Source of the DNA: CAMCXE01 sp036520615
GTDB taxonomy: Bacteria > Pseudomonadota > Gammaproteobacteria > Pseudomonadales > Cellvibrionaceae
NCBI GenBank assembly: GCA_036520615.1
Contig: DATDJI010000027.1
Coordinates: 1 to 64,000 of the forward strand
Direction: 5' to 3'
DNA length: 64,000 bases
Under the pieces are notes generated by a model. The model made no database searches and was not told the origin of the DNA. It worked only from the letters and a program-made list of their open reading frames with translations. Shown piece after piece: positions 8,957 through 17,314 of the stretch; positions within the stretch are counted from its first letter, which is position 1, and each line of letters opens with the position of its first letter. The translations under genes and the position numbers were made by a program.

Positions 8957-9664
8957 CTAGGCGGTTAATCCTGGACTATTGGGTCTGCGCATTCCTACAT
9001 CAAGCTCCCGCATTCCACGGCTGAGCACATAAGCCTGATTAAATTGGTTAAAAAAGGTTAACAGGGCGTAGGCGGAACCGGGGTCTAACGTATCCAATAC
9101 TCCTATTGCCGCCTCAGCGGTGGATAGGCAGCCGTCATGAGCTGCTTTGCGTAACGCGTATTGCGTCGATTGTGTCGGTACAGCAACGGTGGGAATATCC
9201 TTAAGCCAGGGTGTGCGGTTAAACATTTTGCGCGCTTGTTTCCAGGTGCCGTCTAGCAAAATAAGCGTAAGCCGTCTATTGCCCAGTTGTGCTCTGTGTT
9301 GTGCGTGGACAGGGGTATAAGCTTCATCGCTGGGAAACACCAAAACAATCAAACGCTGCGGATCAGACAATACGTGCGCCAGCCCTTCCGGTGGATGTAG
9401 TCGCGCCCATTCAAATACCAGAGTGGAAGGAAATACATCGGCCAATAATCTGCCCGTATTAGTAGGTTTGAGCACTTCGTCTTCGTGCATTAACACAACC
9501 CAGTCCACGCAGCTTTCCATAGGCGAGCAATAGCTGCAAATGCAGTGATTTTGCGCTAATAAGCAATGCTCACAGCGGATAAGGCGCGCACCGCGTGCAT
9601 TAAATGGTTTGGTGGCACGATCGAGGCGGTGTTGGCGTAGGCTATGGTAAGAGTGATTAAGCAT
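8957..9664 (-). CDS. tapT: tRNA-uridine aminocarboxypropyltransferase (DTW domain)
   Basis: Cytoplasmic tRNA-modifying enzyme of 235 residues. DTW-domain proteins such as E. coli TapT (YfiP) transfer the 3-amino-3-carboxypropyl group of SAM to U47 in the variable loop of several tRNAs. The N-terminal zinc-type cysteines are clear (RCEHCLLAQNHCICSYC), and the signature motif is in LDGTWKQARKM. It is divergent from the YchJ gene, with only about 56 nt between the start codons, so the two share one promoter region. No Shine-Dalgarno is obvious before the ATG. Confidence 0.88.
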   Translation of the reverse strand: MLNHSYHSLRQHRLDRATKPFNARGARLIRCEHCLLAQNHCICSYCSPMESCVDWVVLMHEDEVLKPTNTGRLLADVFPSTLVFEWARLHPPEGLAHVLSDPQRLIVLVFPSDEAYTPVHAQHRAQLGNRRLTLILLDGTWKQARKMFNRTPWLKDIPTVAVPTQSTQYALRKAAHDGCLSTAEAAIGVLDTLDPGSAYALLTFFNQFNQAYVLSRGMRELDVGMRRPNSPGLTA

Positions 9665-9720
9665 GGCACTATTGGTGAGTGTTGAAATTATTAGTCGTAT
9701 TTAGTTTGGGGGATTCTACC

Positions 9721-10176
9721 GTGTCCGACTCAGAACCGCTCTGCCCGTGTGGTAGCCGGCAATTATTATCCGTCTGTTGTGTGCGCTTTTGGGAGGGAGC
9801 CGCGCCTGCGACGCCTGAGCAATTAATGCGCGCTCGCTATAGTGCTTTTGCGTTGGGGCGGCTTGAATTTTTACTGGCAACCTTGCACCCCAGCCGCCAT
9901 CAGGCAGATGAATTACAGCAGTTAATCATGAGCCAAGCGAATACACGCTGGTTAAAATTACATGTACTTGCGGCGGAGGGCAGCACGGTTCAGTTCGTGG
10001 CTTTTTTTACTCAGCACAATGAAATTGCGCAGTTGCATGAGCGCTCTCGGTTTGTATATGAAGAGCGTTGGCTTTATGTTGATGGGGATTTATTGCCGCC
10101 GATGAAATGGCAGCGCAATGCCGATTGTTGGTGTGGGGAAGGCAAAAAATATAAAAAATGCCACGGCGCTGCTTGA
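9721..10176 (+). CDS. YchJ family protein with SEC-C motifs
   Basis: Protein of 151 residues of the YchJ/UPF0225 family, function unknown. It has a cysteine cluster at each end: CPCGSRQLLSVCC at the N-terminus and CWCGEGKKYKKCHG (SEC-C type, zinc-binding in SecA) at the C-terminus, flanking an NTF2-like core (RARYSAFALGRLEFLLATLHPS). The start is placed at GTG 9721 because GGGGG lies about 8 nt upstream and the conserved part begins six residues later. A longer frame from GTG 9679 has no ribosome binding site. Confidence 0.85.
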   Translation: MSDSEPLCPCGSRQLLSVCCVRFWEGAAPATPEQLMRARYSAFALGRLEFLLATLHPSRHQADELQQLIMSQANTRWLKLHVLAAEGSTVQFVAFFTQHNEIAQLHERSRFVYEERWLYVDGDLLPPMKWQRNADCWCGEGKKYKKCHGAA

Positions 10177-10253
10177 TTTTTTTGTCTGCCATTAATGCCG
10201 CGATAGCCTGCGGCGGCTAAAAATTTTTACTAGGAGAAAAACACTTGTGAACG

Positions 10254-10302
10254 TTGATGTATATCAACGGTGCTGGCTGGGTTTATTTGCACAATGTAAG
10301 TA
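10254..10302 (+). promoter_or_regulatory. ANR/FNR-type box and class II promoter
   Basis: TTGATGTATATCAA (10254-10267) is a perfect match to the FNR/ANR consensus TTGAT-N4-ATCAA. A -10-like CACAAT lies at 10290-10295. If transcription starts at 10302, the operator is centred exactly at -41.5, the position for FNR class II activation. The gene driven is the YdcH-like pseudogene starting at 10328, preceded by AGGAG. Confidence 0.7.
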
Positions 10303-10327
10303 ACCATCCTGTAGGAGTGTAATATAA

Positions 10328-10559
10328 TTGAAAAATCACAGCCTCGCCATTGAGTTGCCCGAGCATAAAGATATTATTCATCGCCTTAAATTAAGTGACG
10401 CGCATTTTGCAAATTATTCCATGAGTATCATAAGGCTGATAAGGAGATTCACAGGATTGAAGAAGGTGCTGAGGTGTCATCCAATACTCATATTGAACGT
10501 TAAAAAGGCAGCGACTGCATATTAAGGATAAATTGTTTGTTATGCTAAAAAGCGCTTAA
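10328..10559 (+). pseudogene. YdcH/DUF465-like gene broken by two frameshifts
   Basis: Read in three successive frames, this stretch encodes one YdcH/DUF465 protein. Frame 1 (10328-10417) gives ...IHRLKLSDAHFANY. Frame 2 (10420-10500) gives HEYHKADKEIHRIEEGAEV up to IER. Frame 3 (10500-10556) gives LKRQRLHIKDKLFVMLKSA followed by TAA. DUF465 proteins are short helical hairpins with just this order of motifs (LKxxDAHFxxL, EYHxLDxEIHRIE, LKKxRLxLKDxLYxML). The start is TTG with AGGAG about 12 nt upstream. Two indels are needed, one near 10418 and one near 10500, so the gene is inactivated unless the read contains errors. It sits behind an ANR/FNR-type promoter. Family function is unknown. Confidence 0.8.
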
Positions 10560-11441
10560 ATATTTTTTTCTTTCTGCATTGTTAATTTTTGTTGTTTTCT
10601 CCGTTGCGTCGGATGGCCTGGACGTTCTGGGTTCTGGCGCAATTAAACCCTATATTGAAACTCCTTTAATATTTTTTCGGTTTACTCTCCCTCCCTCCTA
10701 ATTGTTTATGCGCATATTTATTTGTGCCCGGATATTCAGCTGTCTAAATTGCGCGCTCCTTATGTCGTCGTCAGGCGAATATCATCACTGTTCAGCTTGA
10801 ACGGTTGTTTTCTGCGTTTACCCTAAGTCGCCCCAATGCAATCTGGATACGATTATATTGGCCCTATATATAATGCCCAGCCAATCGCGACGTTGAACCA
10901 CTCTCATGCAAATGCGCACATAAGTGGGTTTTCTTGGCACGAATGCGCGTAGGCCGTTATAACTTTGAAAGGACTTTTCTGGCTGAAAAATAGTTGAGCA
11001 ATTTATTGGACAACTGCTAATGAAACCACCTAATATCATTAGGAAGGAGATGGTTTATTAGGGGGCGGCTTATGTGTGGCAGCAAACGGTAGGTTTGATT
11101 GGCTCTCGTTATTATAAGGACAAACTACCTTTTTCACTTTGCGCAGTCTGCCGCTGGTTTGATTGGAATGTTTGCCAAAGTCTCAATTTGTTTACTGTGA
11201 CGCAATGTGATTTGCTCCTGTGATGTGGTGCAATATATTTAAATTTAGTTTTGAGCCTGCAGTGCCTGCAATATGAGTGCAACAGAAATTGGGTAGGATT
11301 TTTCGTCAGCTTTATCACTTTAACTTAAGTCATGCGAAGGGGAGGTAAAAAAGGTTTTTCATTTAGGCTGACAGCTCAGCTTAAATCGACGCACGTTTTG
11401 CTATTACATCTACCACATTCACCTCTAGGGGACATGAATTT
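10560..11441. other. Non-coding or decayed region before phoH
   Basis: About 880 nt without a convincing gene. Frames are short and broken on both strands, with no recognisable protein, although patches such as 10700-10990 read like degraded coding sequence. The last 100 nt hold the phoH leader. No terminator follows the YdcH-like pseudogene. Confidence 0.5.
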
Positions 11442-12239
11442 ATGGGTAAAAAATCGCATGCCGGACGCCACCATTCCACGTATCACGGTGATCCGAGTTA
11501 CGAAACCATACATCCTAAATCATTACGCAAACGCAGCAGAGTCGACGATAACATAGTTGAAATTAGATCCCGCTCTCAGCAAATTGAAACAGCTTACTCT
11601 CCCCCTCGCTCTACACAACCCTTCCGCGCTCGAACTCCCTCCCAGCAACGCTATATCAACGCCATCAATAACAATATGCTCACGTTCGGCATCGGTCCAG
11701 CTGGTACCGGCAAAAGCTATTGCGCTGGCGCTTTAGCGGCTGAAGCGCTGGAATCAGGCCGTATTGAACGGATTATTTTAACTCGCCCAGCGGTGGAGTC
11801 AGGTGAGAGTTTAGGATTTTTACCTGGCGATTTGGATCAAAAGTTTTCCGTTTATATCGATGCCTTTCGCGATATTTTGAACGAGCGTTTAGGTGCCGGA
11901 ACGGTTGACTATTGCCTGCGGCATGGAAGAATCGTTGCTGCACCCTTAGCGTTTATGCGGGGTAAAACCTTTAATAGCAAAACATTTGTAATTCTCGACG
12001 AAGCGCAAAATACTTCTCCTGCGCAGATGAAGATGTTTTTAACTCGCATCGGCGAAGATTGTCGAGTCGTTATTAATGGGGATATTCAACAGAGTGATAT
12101 TAAGGGCCCAAATGGATTGGAAGATGCGGTATTTCGTTTAGGGCGGCTGCAAAATGTTTATGTGCATGAGTTTGAACGTGCGGATATAGTGCGTAGCGGT
12201 TTGGTGCGAGATATTTTAGATTGCTATGAGCTATCTTAA
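11442..12239 (+). CDS. PhoH family ATPase
   Basis: Cytoplasmic P-loop protein of 265 residues in the PhoH family; members are predicted ATPases/RNA helicase-related proteins of poorly known role. The Walker A motif GPAGTGKS is at residues 85-92, and the Walker B-type segment VILDEAQN ends at residue 190. Also visible are the family motifs TRPAVESGESLGFLPGDL and INGDIQQSD. The first about 60 residues are basic and low in conserved features. ATG 11442 has AGGGGAC 8 nt upstream. The gene is monocistronic, followed by a GC-rich hairpin. It is more like the stand-alone PhoH of enterics than the YbeZ type, since no ybeY lies nearby. Confidence 0.9.
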   Translation: MGKKSHAGRHHSTYHGDPSYETIHPKSLRKRSRVDDNIVEIRSRSQQIETAYSPPRSTQPFRARTPSQQRYINAINNNMLTFGIGPAGTGKSYCAGALAAEALESGRIERIILTRPAVESGESLGFLPGDLDQKFSVYIDAFRDILNERLGAGTVDYCLRHGRIVAAPLAFMRGKTFNSKTFVILDEAQNTSPAQMKMFLTRIGEDCRVVINGDIQQSDIKGPNGLEDAVFRLGRLQNVYVHEFERADIVRSGLVRDILDCYELS

Positions 12240-12724
12240 ATCTTCTTTTAATTTAAGTTGAAGCCAATTAACCCGGTCGGAAATTTGGGCCGGGTTAATA
12301 AACTTATTGCTGTAAATACCAGCGTTGGTAATTTTGTCTTGCAAAAATGGTAGAGTTTTAATTTATTAAGTTTAAACGAGTTTGAGCGCACGACTTTAAG
12401 CCAACTCAAAACCTATTCTGTTTGATTCCCGCACGAAGTTTCTCTCCTAATTATTGTCTTTGCGGGTTTAATTCCGCGGATATCTTTTCCCGACTCTTTG
12501 TCGTGAGTGCAACGTAAATCCCTAGTATTTTCTGTATTAGAAAGCACCGGGTGTTAATAGCCATCCTGGCTTTGAGTAAACTTAATAATCGCGAGCCCGT
12601 ATTGTTGAGGCGAGAAGTCGTGGCATTGTGGCTGTTTGCCTTGTGATAGCGGGAATTGCGGAATAAAGGCCTCTATATTAGGCATCGCAGCGCATAGAGG
12701 GTTGGTTTTGTTCGTAAAAAAGTT
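12240..12724. other. Intergenic region between phoH and tRNA-Arg
   Basis: Nearly 500 nt with no supportable gene. A hairpin TTAACCCGG / CCGGGTTAA (12268-12298) follows phoH and may act as its terminator, though no T tract follows. Nothing else was recognised. Confidence 0.55.
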
Positions 12725-12753
12725 TTGCCCAAATCGGATTTTCCCTCCATACT
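12725..12753 (+). promoter_or_regulatory. Promoter of tRNA-Arg
   Basis: TTGCCC, a 17-nt spacer, then CATACT, with the predicted start about 6 nt before the mature tRNA. The GC-rich discriminator TCGCCCCC is typical of stable-RNA promoters under stringent control. Confidence 0.5.
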
Positions 12754-12765
12754 TCGCCCCCTCAC

Positions 12766-12842
12766 GCACCCGTAGCTCAGCTGGATAGAGTAGGTGGCTT
12801 CGAACCACTTGGTCGGGAGTTCGAATCTCTCCGGGTGCGCCA
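12766..12842 (+). tRNA. tRNA-Arg (anticodon UCG)
   Basis: A 77-nt cloverleaf with acceptor arms GCACCCG / CGGGTGC and an encoded CCA end. The D arm is GCTC...GAGT. The anticodon stem GGTGG / CCACT closes the loop CTTCGAA, with anticodon TCG at 12800-12802, reading CGA. The T loop is TTCGAAT. An intrinsic terminator follows directly. Confidence 0.95.
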
Positions 12843-12850
12843 TATCTCCA

Positions 12851-12878
12851 AAGCCCTCTTTATCGAGGGCTTTTTTTT
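12851..12878 (+). terminator. Intrinsic terminator of tRNA-Arg
   Basis: AAGCCCTC and GAGGGCTT form the stem, followed by eight T. It lies 9 nt after the tRNA. Confidence 0.9.
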
Positions 12879-12919
12879 AGGCATTGCGCCTTTGTGAAAT
12901 GGTTTATGCGCAGGTCTCG

Positions 12920-13900
12920 ATGAAAATACTGGAATCCTTGCAGTGTTGGCTTAAGGCGACTCGGCACTGGCTCTATCCCCTAATAGCGATCGCTCTGGCC
13001 GCCCTGGTTTATGAGGGGGTTGCTAAGCTGCTAAAAAAACTCGATCTGCACCAAGTCTGGATCTCAGTGCAGAATACCCCTCCGCAGGCGTTGGTATTGG
13101 CACTGCTGGCCACGGTGATTAGTTATATCGCTCTGATGGGCTACGACTTTGGTAGCCTGCGTTTAGTCGGCGCAAAAATCTCTGCCAAAAAAACTGCTAA
13201 AACTGCCTTTATGGCTTATGCACTTGGCAATAGCCTCGGCGCTGGCATGTTGACCGGTGGTGCGCTGCGTATGCGGCACTATATGGCGGAAGGAGCAAGC
13301 GCGGGGCAGGTAACGCGGGCTATTGTTATTAATGCGCTAAGTTTCGGCTTGGGTATTGGAGTGCTCGGGGCCATGGGTATTCTATGGCAGAGCGATAAGG
13401 TTGAGGAGGTTATTCACCTGCCGGCACTGTTATTAAAGATACTGGCAGTGTTATTTCTCACCACTCTTGGTCTGTGGGGCGTTCTCGGGCATAAATTACA
13501 GGGCTTAATTTTATTTGGGAAAACCTTGCCGTTACATCCGGGGCATAGGTTTTTAACCCTGCAGTTGGTGGTTTCCTGTTTGGACATAGCGGCTTCAGGC
13601 TTTGCGCTGTGGATTTTATTGCCAGCTGGAGCCGTGAGTTTCGAGCTGTTTATAGTGTTTTTTGCAATTGCTATCACTCTTGGAGTGTTGAGTCATGTAC
13701 CCGGTGGATTGGGGGTTTTTGAAGCGTTGATGCTGTTGGGAATTGGAAAAGACGTGGGGCCAGAGGCGTTGACAGCCGCTCTATTGGTATTTCGCGGCTT
13801 GTACTATCTTCTGCCGTTGCTATTGGCGCTGCTGCTCATCGGTTTAGAAGAATGGTGGATGTCCCGTCGAGTGGATAAAAGTGAGCCACCCGAACATTAG
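12920..13900 (+). CDS. UPF0104 / flippase-like integral membrane protein
   Basis: Inner-membrane protein of about 326 residues with some eight hydrophobic helices. It belongs to the family of the membrane part of MprF (lysylphosphatidylglycerol synthase TM region, UPF0104/YbhN). Visible family segments are AYALGNSLGAGMLTGGALRMRHY, with its Gly-rich turn and Arg residues, and LSHVPGGLGVFEALML near the C-terminus. There is no aminoacyl-transfer domain, so a lipid flippase-type role is more likely than lysine transfer (inference). The start is uncertain: ATG 12920 is used, while ATG 12899 and TTG 12884 are in frame. It converges on the following gene. Confidence 0.85.
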   Translation: MKILESLQCWLKATRHWLYPLIAIALAALVYEGVAKLLKKLDLHQVWISVQNTPPQALVLALLATVISYIALMGYDFGSLRLVGAKISAKKTAKTAFMAYALGNSLGAGMLTGGALRMRHYMAEGASAGQVTRAIVINALSFGLGIGVLGAMGILWQSDKVEEVIHLPALLLKILAVLFLTTLGLWGVLGHKLQGLILFGKTLPLHPGHRFLTLQLVVSCLDIAASGFALWILLPAGAVSFELFIVFFAIAITLGVLSHVPGGLGVFEALMLLGIGKDVGPEALTAALLVFRGLYYLLPLLLALLLIGLEEWWMSRRVDKSEPPEH

Positions 13901-13963
13901 TTACCACTACTTTTAAACCTAAGCCCTCCATTGGATTTTGAGATGTCCTTATCGGCTAAATCT

Positions 13964-15901
13964 CTACAGCATCTCTACATTCACGTACGACATAATTCTC
14001 GCGCCCATTTCGACCTTGGGCTCGCAGCTGATAAACCGTTGGCTGCCAATACCCAGCTCCCCCAACTGCACTTTAATACTGCGCACCCGTGCGGCCGAAA
14101 GGTCAATCAGATACTGAAGTTGATCATCCGCTACCAGCGTTCCTGGCGCTATGGGTGCACCGTGGTGGTAGAGGGCAGACCATTCAACGGCTGTGGCAAT
14201 GGCACACAGTTTTAGCTTTTCTTTGGGACGACGTGCGATCAGGGCAGCAAGTTCTTTCAAGCGGCGCTCTTGGTCTAGGGATAAATCTCGCTCGTTGGGA
14301 CTATAGCGGAATGGGTCAAAGCTCAATGGACCCTCTGGATTCGCCCCTAAGCCTGCCAGGTTATTAACGCCTGCAGAGCGCCAATCGTTTTGCGACATCC
14401 TCAGCAGCGTAGTTTTAAAGCTCTTAGCGAGCGCGGTTTTAATCGGGTCGCGCTCTTTGGTGAGGTCAGCGGCGAAATGCCAGTCCACTTCCACGTGTTG
14501 GCTTTCCCCGCGCAGACGCTCGAACGCGCGGCCGAGCGTAATGTCCTGTCCTTGACGAGTTAAATTACCATCGCCAACTGTGCGCAGCTCAGTAAGTGTG
14601 ATACGACCATCCAGCTTGAATTGGTTTGCTGCTGCGCTAACTGTAAAGGTGCCGTCAAGCTCGCCACTTTTTGGGCTCTCTTGATAGAGGTTGGCAAAAT
14701 AACTGGCGTAGTTGGGCAATTTGATGCTGCGCATATCGCCCTGTAGGTCAAAGGAGATAGGGCTTTGGAAAGGCTTTATCTGCCCGCGCAATTGAAATTC
14801 ACTGCGCTGGCCGAGCTTTGTAACGAGTGTAACGCTGGTCGGCTCATTCGGCTTCAAGCTGTTGAGGCTGCCGAGCTCACCGTTTAATCCAACTAAAGAT
14901 TCGGTTACAGCAGGCGTCACGCTGTCGTCTCTCCAGGCCACGGCGCCATCAAAAATATGCGTTTTGTCTATGGCCAGAGTGAGCGGAATATTCGGATTAA
15001 AGAACTGCTCCGCCATAGGTAAAAATTGCCGCAATTGTGCGGTGGCGAGCATGACCTGGTCGCGATTTTGATGCAGCGTTTGGCGCAGACGCGTGATGTC
15101 CAGCTGGCCTAAATGCAGCTGCGTGGACAGACCAGTTTTATAGCCCAGATCGTTGATAAGGACTGAGCTGGCTTGTGTTTGATAGGCGTTCTCAACGTTT
15201 TTCTGTTCATCAAGGCTACGTTCGACCAAATGCAACCCGGTAATCTGCCATTGTGCAATACGAGACCAATCGTCGCTAAAGACAAAATCCCGTATCTGGG
15301 ATGCTTCTACTAAAAATACTGCCAGATTAGCGCGTTCATTTTGCAGATGGGTTTGGCTTAACACCATTGTTGAGCGGCTGGCCAATTGCCAACCGGCTCG
15401 ATCCCAGCGCCAGACCAGATCATGGGCCTGGCCTGTACCTATGACCCAGCAGTGGTCATTATTCTGAGCGCTTTGACAAAGCTGGGCATTATCCAAGGTA
15501 ACGTCATTCAATTGTGCTCCGCGTTCTAATTTCAACAGATTCTGCCATTGGGCAGCAGGAAATCCGCCTAGAGTTAAGCCTTTGTCTGATGCTTGCCAGT
15601 TAATGCGCAGGCTCTTAGCTGCGAGTTTACGGACAACCAAGCGGCCTTCTCGCCAAGCGGCAAAATCCGGTGCTAACTGCAGCTGTTCAACGCGTAAAAA
15701 TAGATTGCCTTGACGACGTATTTCCCAAGACCGCAGCGTGAATTCCCCTGCAACATAGTCGACTGAAAGATCTCTTAAGCGGCTTTCCAGGCCTAAGCCT
15801 GCCAACTGTTGATTGATATACCAACGCAGTCCCCAAGGCACCGCCGCCCAGAAAATACCGGCAAATATGCCTAGAACTAAGCTCCACTTAATTAAGCGCA
15901 T
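13964..15901 (-). CDS. Membrane-anchored DUF748/AsmA-like protein
   Basis: A 645-residue protein with an N-terminal membrane anchor (about residues 5-25) and a long periplasmic part. The early segments (LRDLSVDYVAGEFTLRSWEI, LQLAPDFAAW) match the AsmA/DUF748 style of beta-strand-rich bridge proteins. The C-terminal third contains FRYSPNERDLSLDQERRLKELAALIARRP and DLSAARVRSIKVQLGELGI, as in DUF748 proteins. Such proteins are thought to help move lipids or maintain the envelope (family-level inference). ATG 15901 is preceded by GAGGATG. It is monocistronic and convergent with the UPF0104 gene. Confidence 0.7.
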   Translation of the reverse strand: MRLIKWSLVLGIFAGIFWAAVPWGLRWYINQQLAGLGLESRLRDLSVDYVAGEFTLRSWEIRRQGNLFLRVEQLQLAPDFAAWREGRLVVRKLAAKSLRINWQASDKGLTLGGFPAAQWQNLLKLERGAQLNDVTLDNAQLCQSAQNNDHCWVIGTGQAHDLVWRWDRAGWQLASRSTMVLSQTHLQNERANLAVFLVEASQIRDFVFSDDWSRIAQWQITGLHLVERSLDEQKNVENAYQTQASSVLINDLGYKTGLSTQLHLGQLDITRLRQTLHQNRDQVMLATAQLRQFLPMAEQFFNPNIPLTLAIDKTHIFDGAVAWRDDSVTPAVTESLVGLNGELGSLNSLKPNEPTSVTLVTKLGQRSEFQLRGQIKPFQSPISFDLQGDMRSIKLPNYASYFANLYQESPKSGELDGTFTVSAAANQFKLDGRITLTELRTVGDGNLTRQGQDITLGRAFERLRGESQHVEVDWHFAADLTKERDPIKTALAKSFKTTLLRMSQNDWRSAGVNNLAGLGANPEGPLSFDPFRYSPNERDLSLDQERRLKELAALIARRPKEKLKLCAIATAVEWSALYHHGAPIAPGTLVADDQLQYLIDLSAARVRSIKVQLGELGIGSQRFISCEPKVEMGARIMSYVNVEML

Positions 15902-16222
15902 GGCATGACATCCTCAATTATTCTTGTTATTTACCCCTGGCACGCGGCAGGGCGCGGCGCCACCTAACCCTAAAAATCTCAGCTAAATACTACTGCTTCG
16001 AAGGTTTCATCTTCGCAGCCTTGATTGCGCGCGTGCCGAGGAGTTGGTTATTAGGTTAACCGGGTTAAGACTGGAAAAATACCACAGCCTAAATCCCCAT
16101 CGCAAAAGCACCATTTAAGCCTAGCTCGTATCTGCCAGCCTGCAGCCCTCTATCGGCGAGGATTTGGTTGGGCATCGGCGGCACTTTTTGATGTTTAACG
16201 GGTTAAAACCGGCCAATTATGG
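15902..16222. other. Intergenic region
   Basis: 320 nt between the DUF748 gene start and the apbE stop. No gene, terminator or operator could be supported. Confidence 0.5.
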
Positions 16223-17155
16223 TTATGTGAGGATATACGTACAATTTTGTTGTTTTAAAAATTCTTCGGCACCAGCGCCATGCAGTAGCGCAAAGGTTGC
16301 CAGCATGCCCGCTTGCGTGCAGTTTTGCGCGAATACAGTAGCTGTGGCGGGGCCGCCGGTGATAGGCCAGCCGGTTTTGGGATTTAAAATATGGCTGAGT
16401 TTTACCCCCTCATGCCACATAAAGCGATGGCTGTCGCCGCTGGTAGCGATGCCCCCTGCTACTAAAGGAATTTGCAGGGTGTTATTGCCCTGGGCTAGAC
16501 CTACCTGCCAAGGGGCTCCCAGGGAGCGCGGGCCGCAGGCGGCTATATCGCCGCCGAAATTTACCAAAAATGCGGCGCTCTGGCCTTCGGATGCTTGCGT
16601 GAGTAATAGTAAGGCTTTATCTGCGGCGTATTCTTTGCCGATACCGCCTAGGTCTAGTTCAGCTCCGGCTGGCAGCTGTAAATAGGGCGCTTGCCAGGAG
16701 CATTTCTGCCAGCCAATTAAGGGTAAAAGCGCATCAATTTGCGATTGACTGGGAATGGTTTGGCCCGGTTTAAAGCTCCAAAGTCTGCGCAATATACCGG
16801 AGGTAATATCGAATAAGCCGCCGCTTAACTGAAAACACGTATCGGCAAATTCAATTAGCTGTTGAGCTTCGCTATCCAGACAAACAGGCGCTCCTTGTGC
16901 ATTATTGAGCTTAAAAATAATGTTATCGATTTGATAGCGGCTGAATTTAAATTCAATACGCCAGGTTTCTTTCACCAGGTTTTCACACAATACGACAAGC
17001 GTTTGAACCGGCAATGCAGGGGCGTCGAATAAGACTTCGCAGGGGCTTGCCATGGCGTTAAAGGTTAGTCGCCAAAGCCCATCGGCTTGCTGTGTTAGGC
17101 ACGGGGCGGCATGTTGCAGTGGGTTGTGAGCGGGGGCGAGTGTCAGTGTGATCAT
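16223..17155 (-). CDS. apbE: FAD:protein FMN transferase (ApbE family)
   Basis: ApbE enzymes use FAD to attach FMN covalently to Ser/Thr of target proteins. The protein has 310 residues and shows the family motifs MASPCEVLF, GGLFDITSG, LDLGGIGKEYAADKA, LVNFGGDIAACG, GIATSGDSHR and HILNPKTGWPI, so it should be catalytically complete. No signal peptide or lipobox is seen, unlike most ApbE, so it may act in the cytoplasm. It is last in an operon with DUF4266 and DUF3570 genes. A perfect 24-bp hairpin covers its Shine-Dalgarno (TGAGG) and reaches the start codon, suggesting translational control. The protein that it modifies is not obvious in the window. Confidence 0.93.
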   Translation of the reverse strand: MITLTLAPAHNPLQHAAPCLTQQADGLWRLTFNAMASPCEVLFDAPALPVQTLVVLCENLVKETWRIEFKFSRYQIDNIIFKLNNAQGAPVCLDSEAQQLIEFADTCFQLSGGLFDITSGILRRLWSFKPGQTIPSQSQIDALLPLIGWQKCSWQAPYLQLPAGAELDLGGIGKEYAADKALLLLTQASEGQSAAFLVNFGGDIAACGPRSLGAPWQVGLAQGNNTLQIPLVAGGIATSGDSHRFMWHEGVKLSHILNPKTGWPITGGPATATVFAQNCTQAGMLATFALLHGAGAEEFLKQQNCTYILT

Positions 17156-17204
17156 CCTAAAACCTCAATTAAACTCGTAGCGAGTTTAATTGAGGTTTTA
17201 GGAT
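17154..17204 (-). promoter_or_regulatory. Perfect 24-bp hairpin over the apbE ribosome binding site
   Basis: ATCCTAAAACCTCAATTAAA plus CTCG and its exact reverse complement flank a 3-nt loop. On the minus strand the 3' arm contains TTGAGG (the apbE Shine-Dalgarno) and the first two bases of its ATG. No T tract follows, so it does not look like a terminator. Confidence 0.85.
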
Positions 17205-17314
17205 TTTAGGGCTGGAGGCGAAAATAATCACTAATTTGCTCGCGTGCAGCTAAATTCGCGAGGATGTATAGCTAGTTGCCGGCTAAAAATGCCGAGCAAC
17301 TGCGGTACTGTCCG

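Noticed and set aside
12766..12842. tRNA-Arg as a possible attachment site for an integrated element.
   Set aside because: No integrase gene and no duplicated tRNA 3' end were seen nearby.
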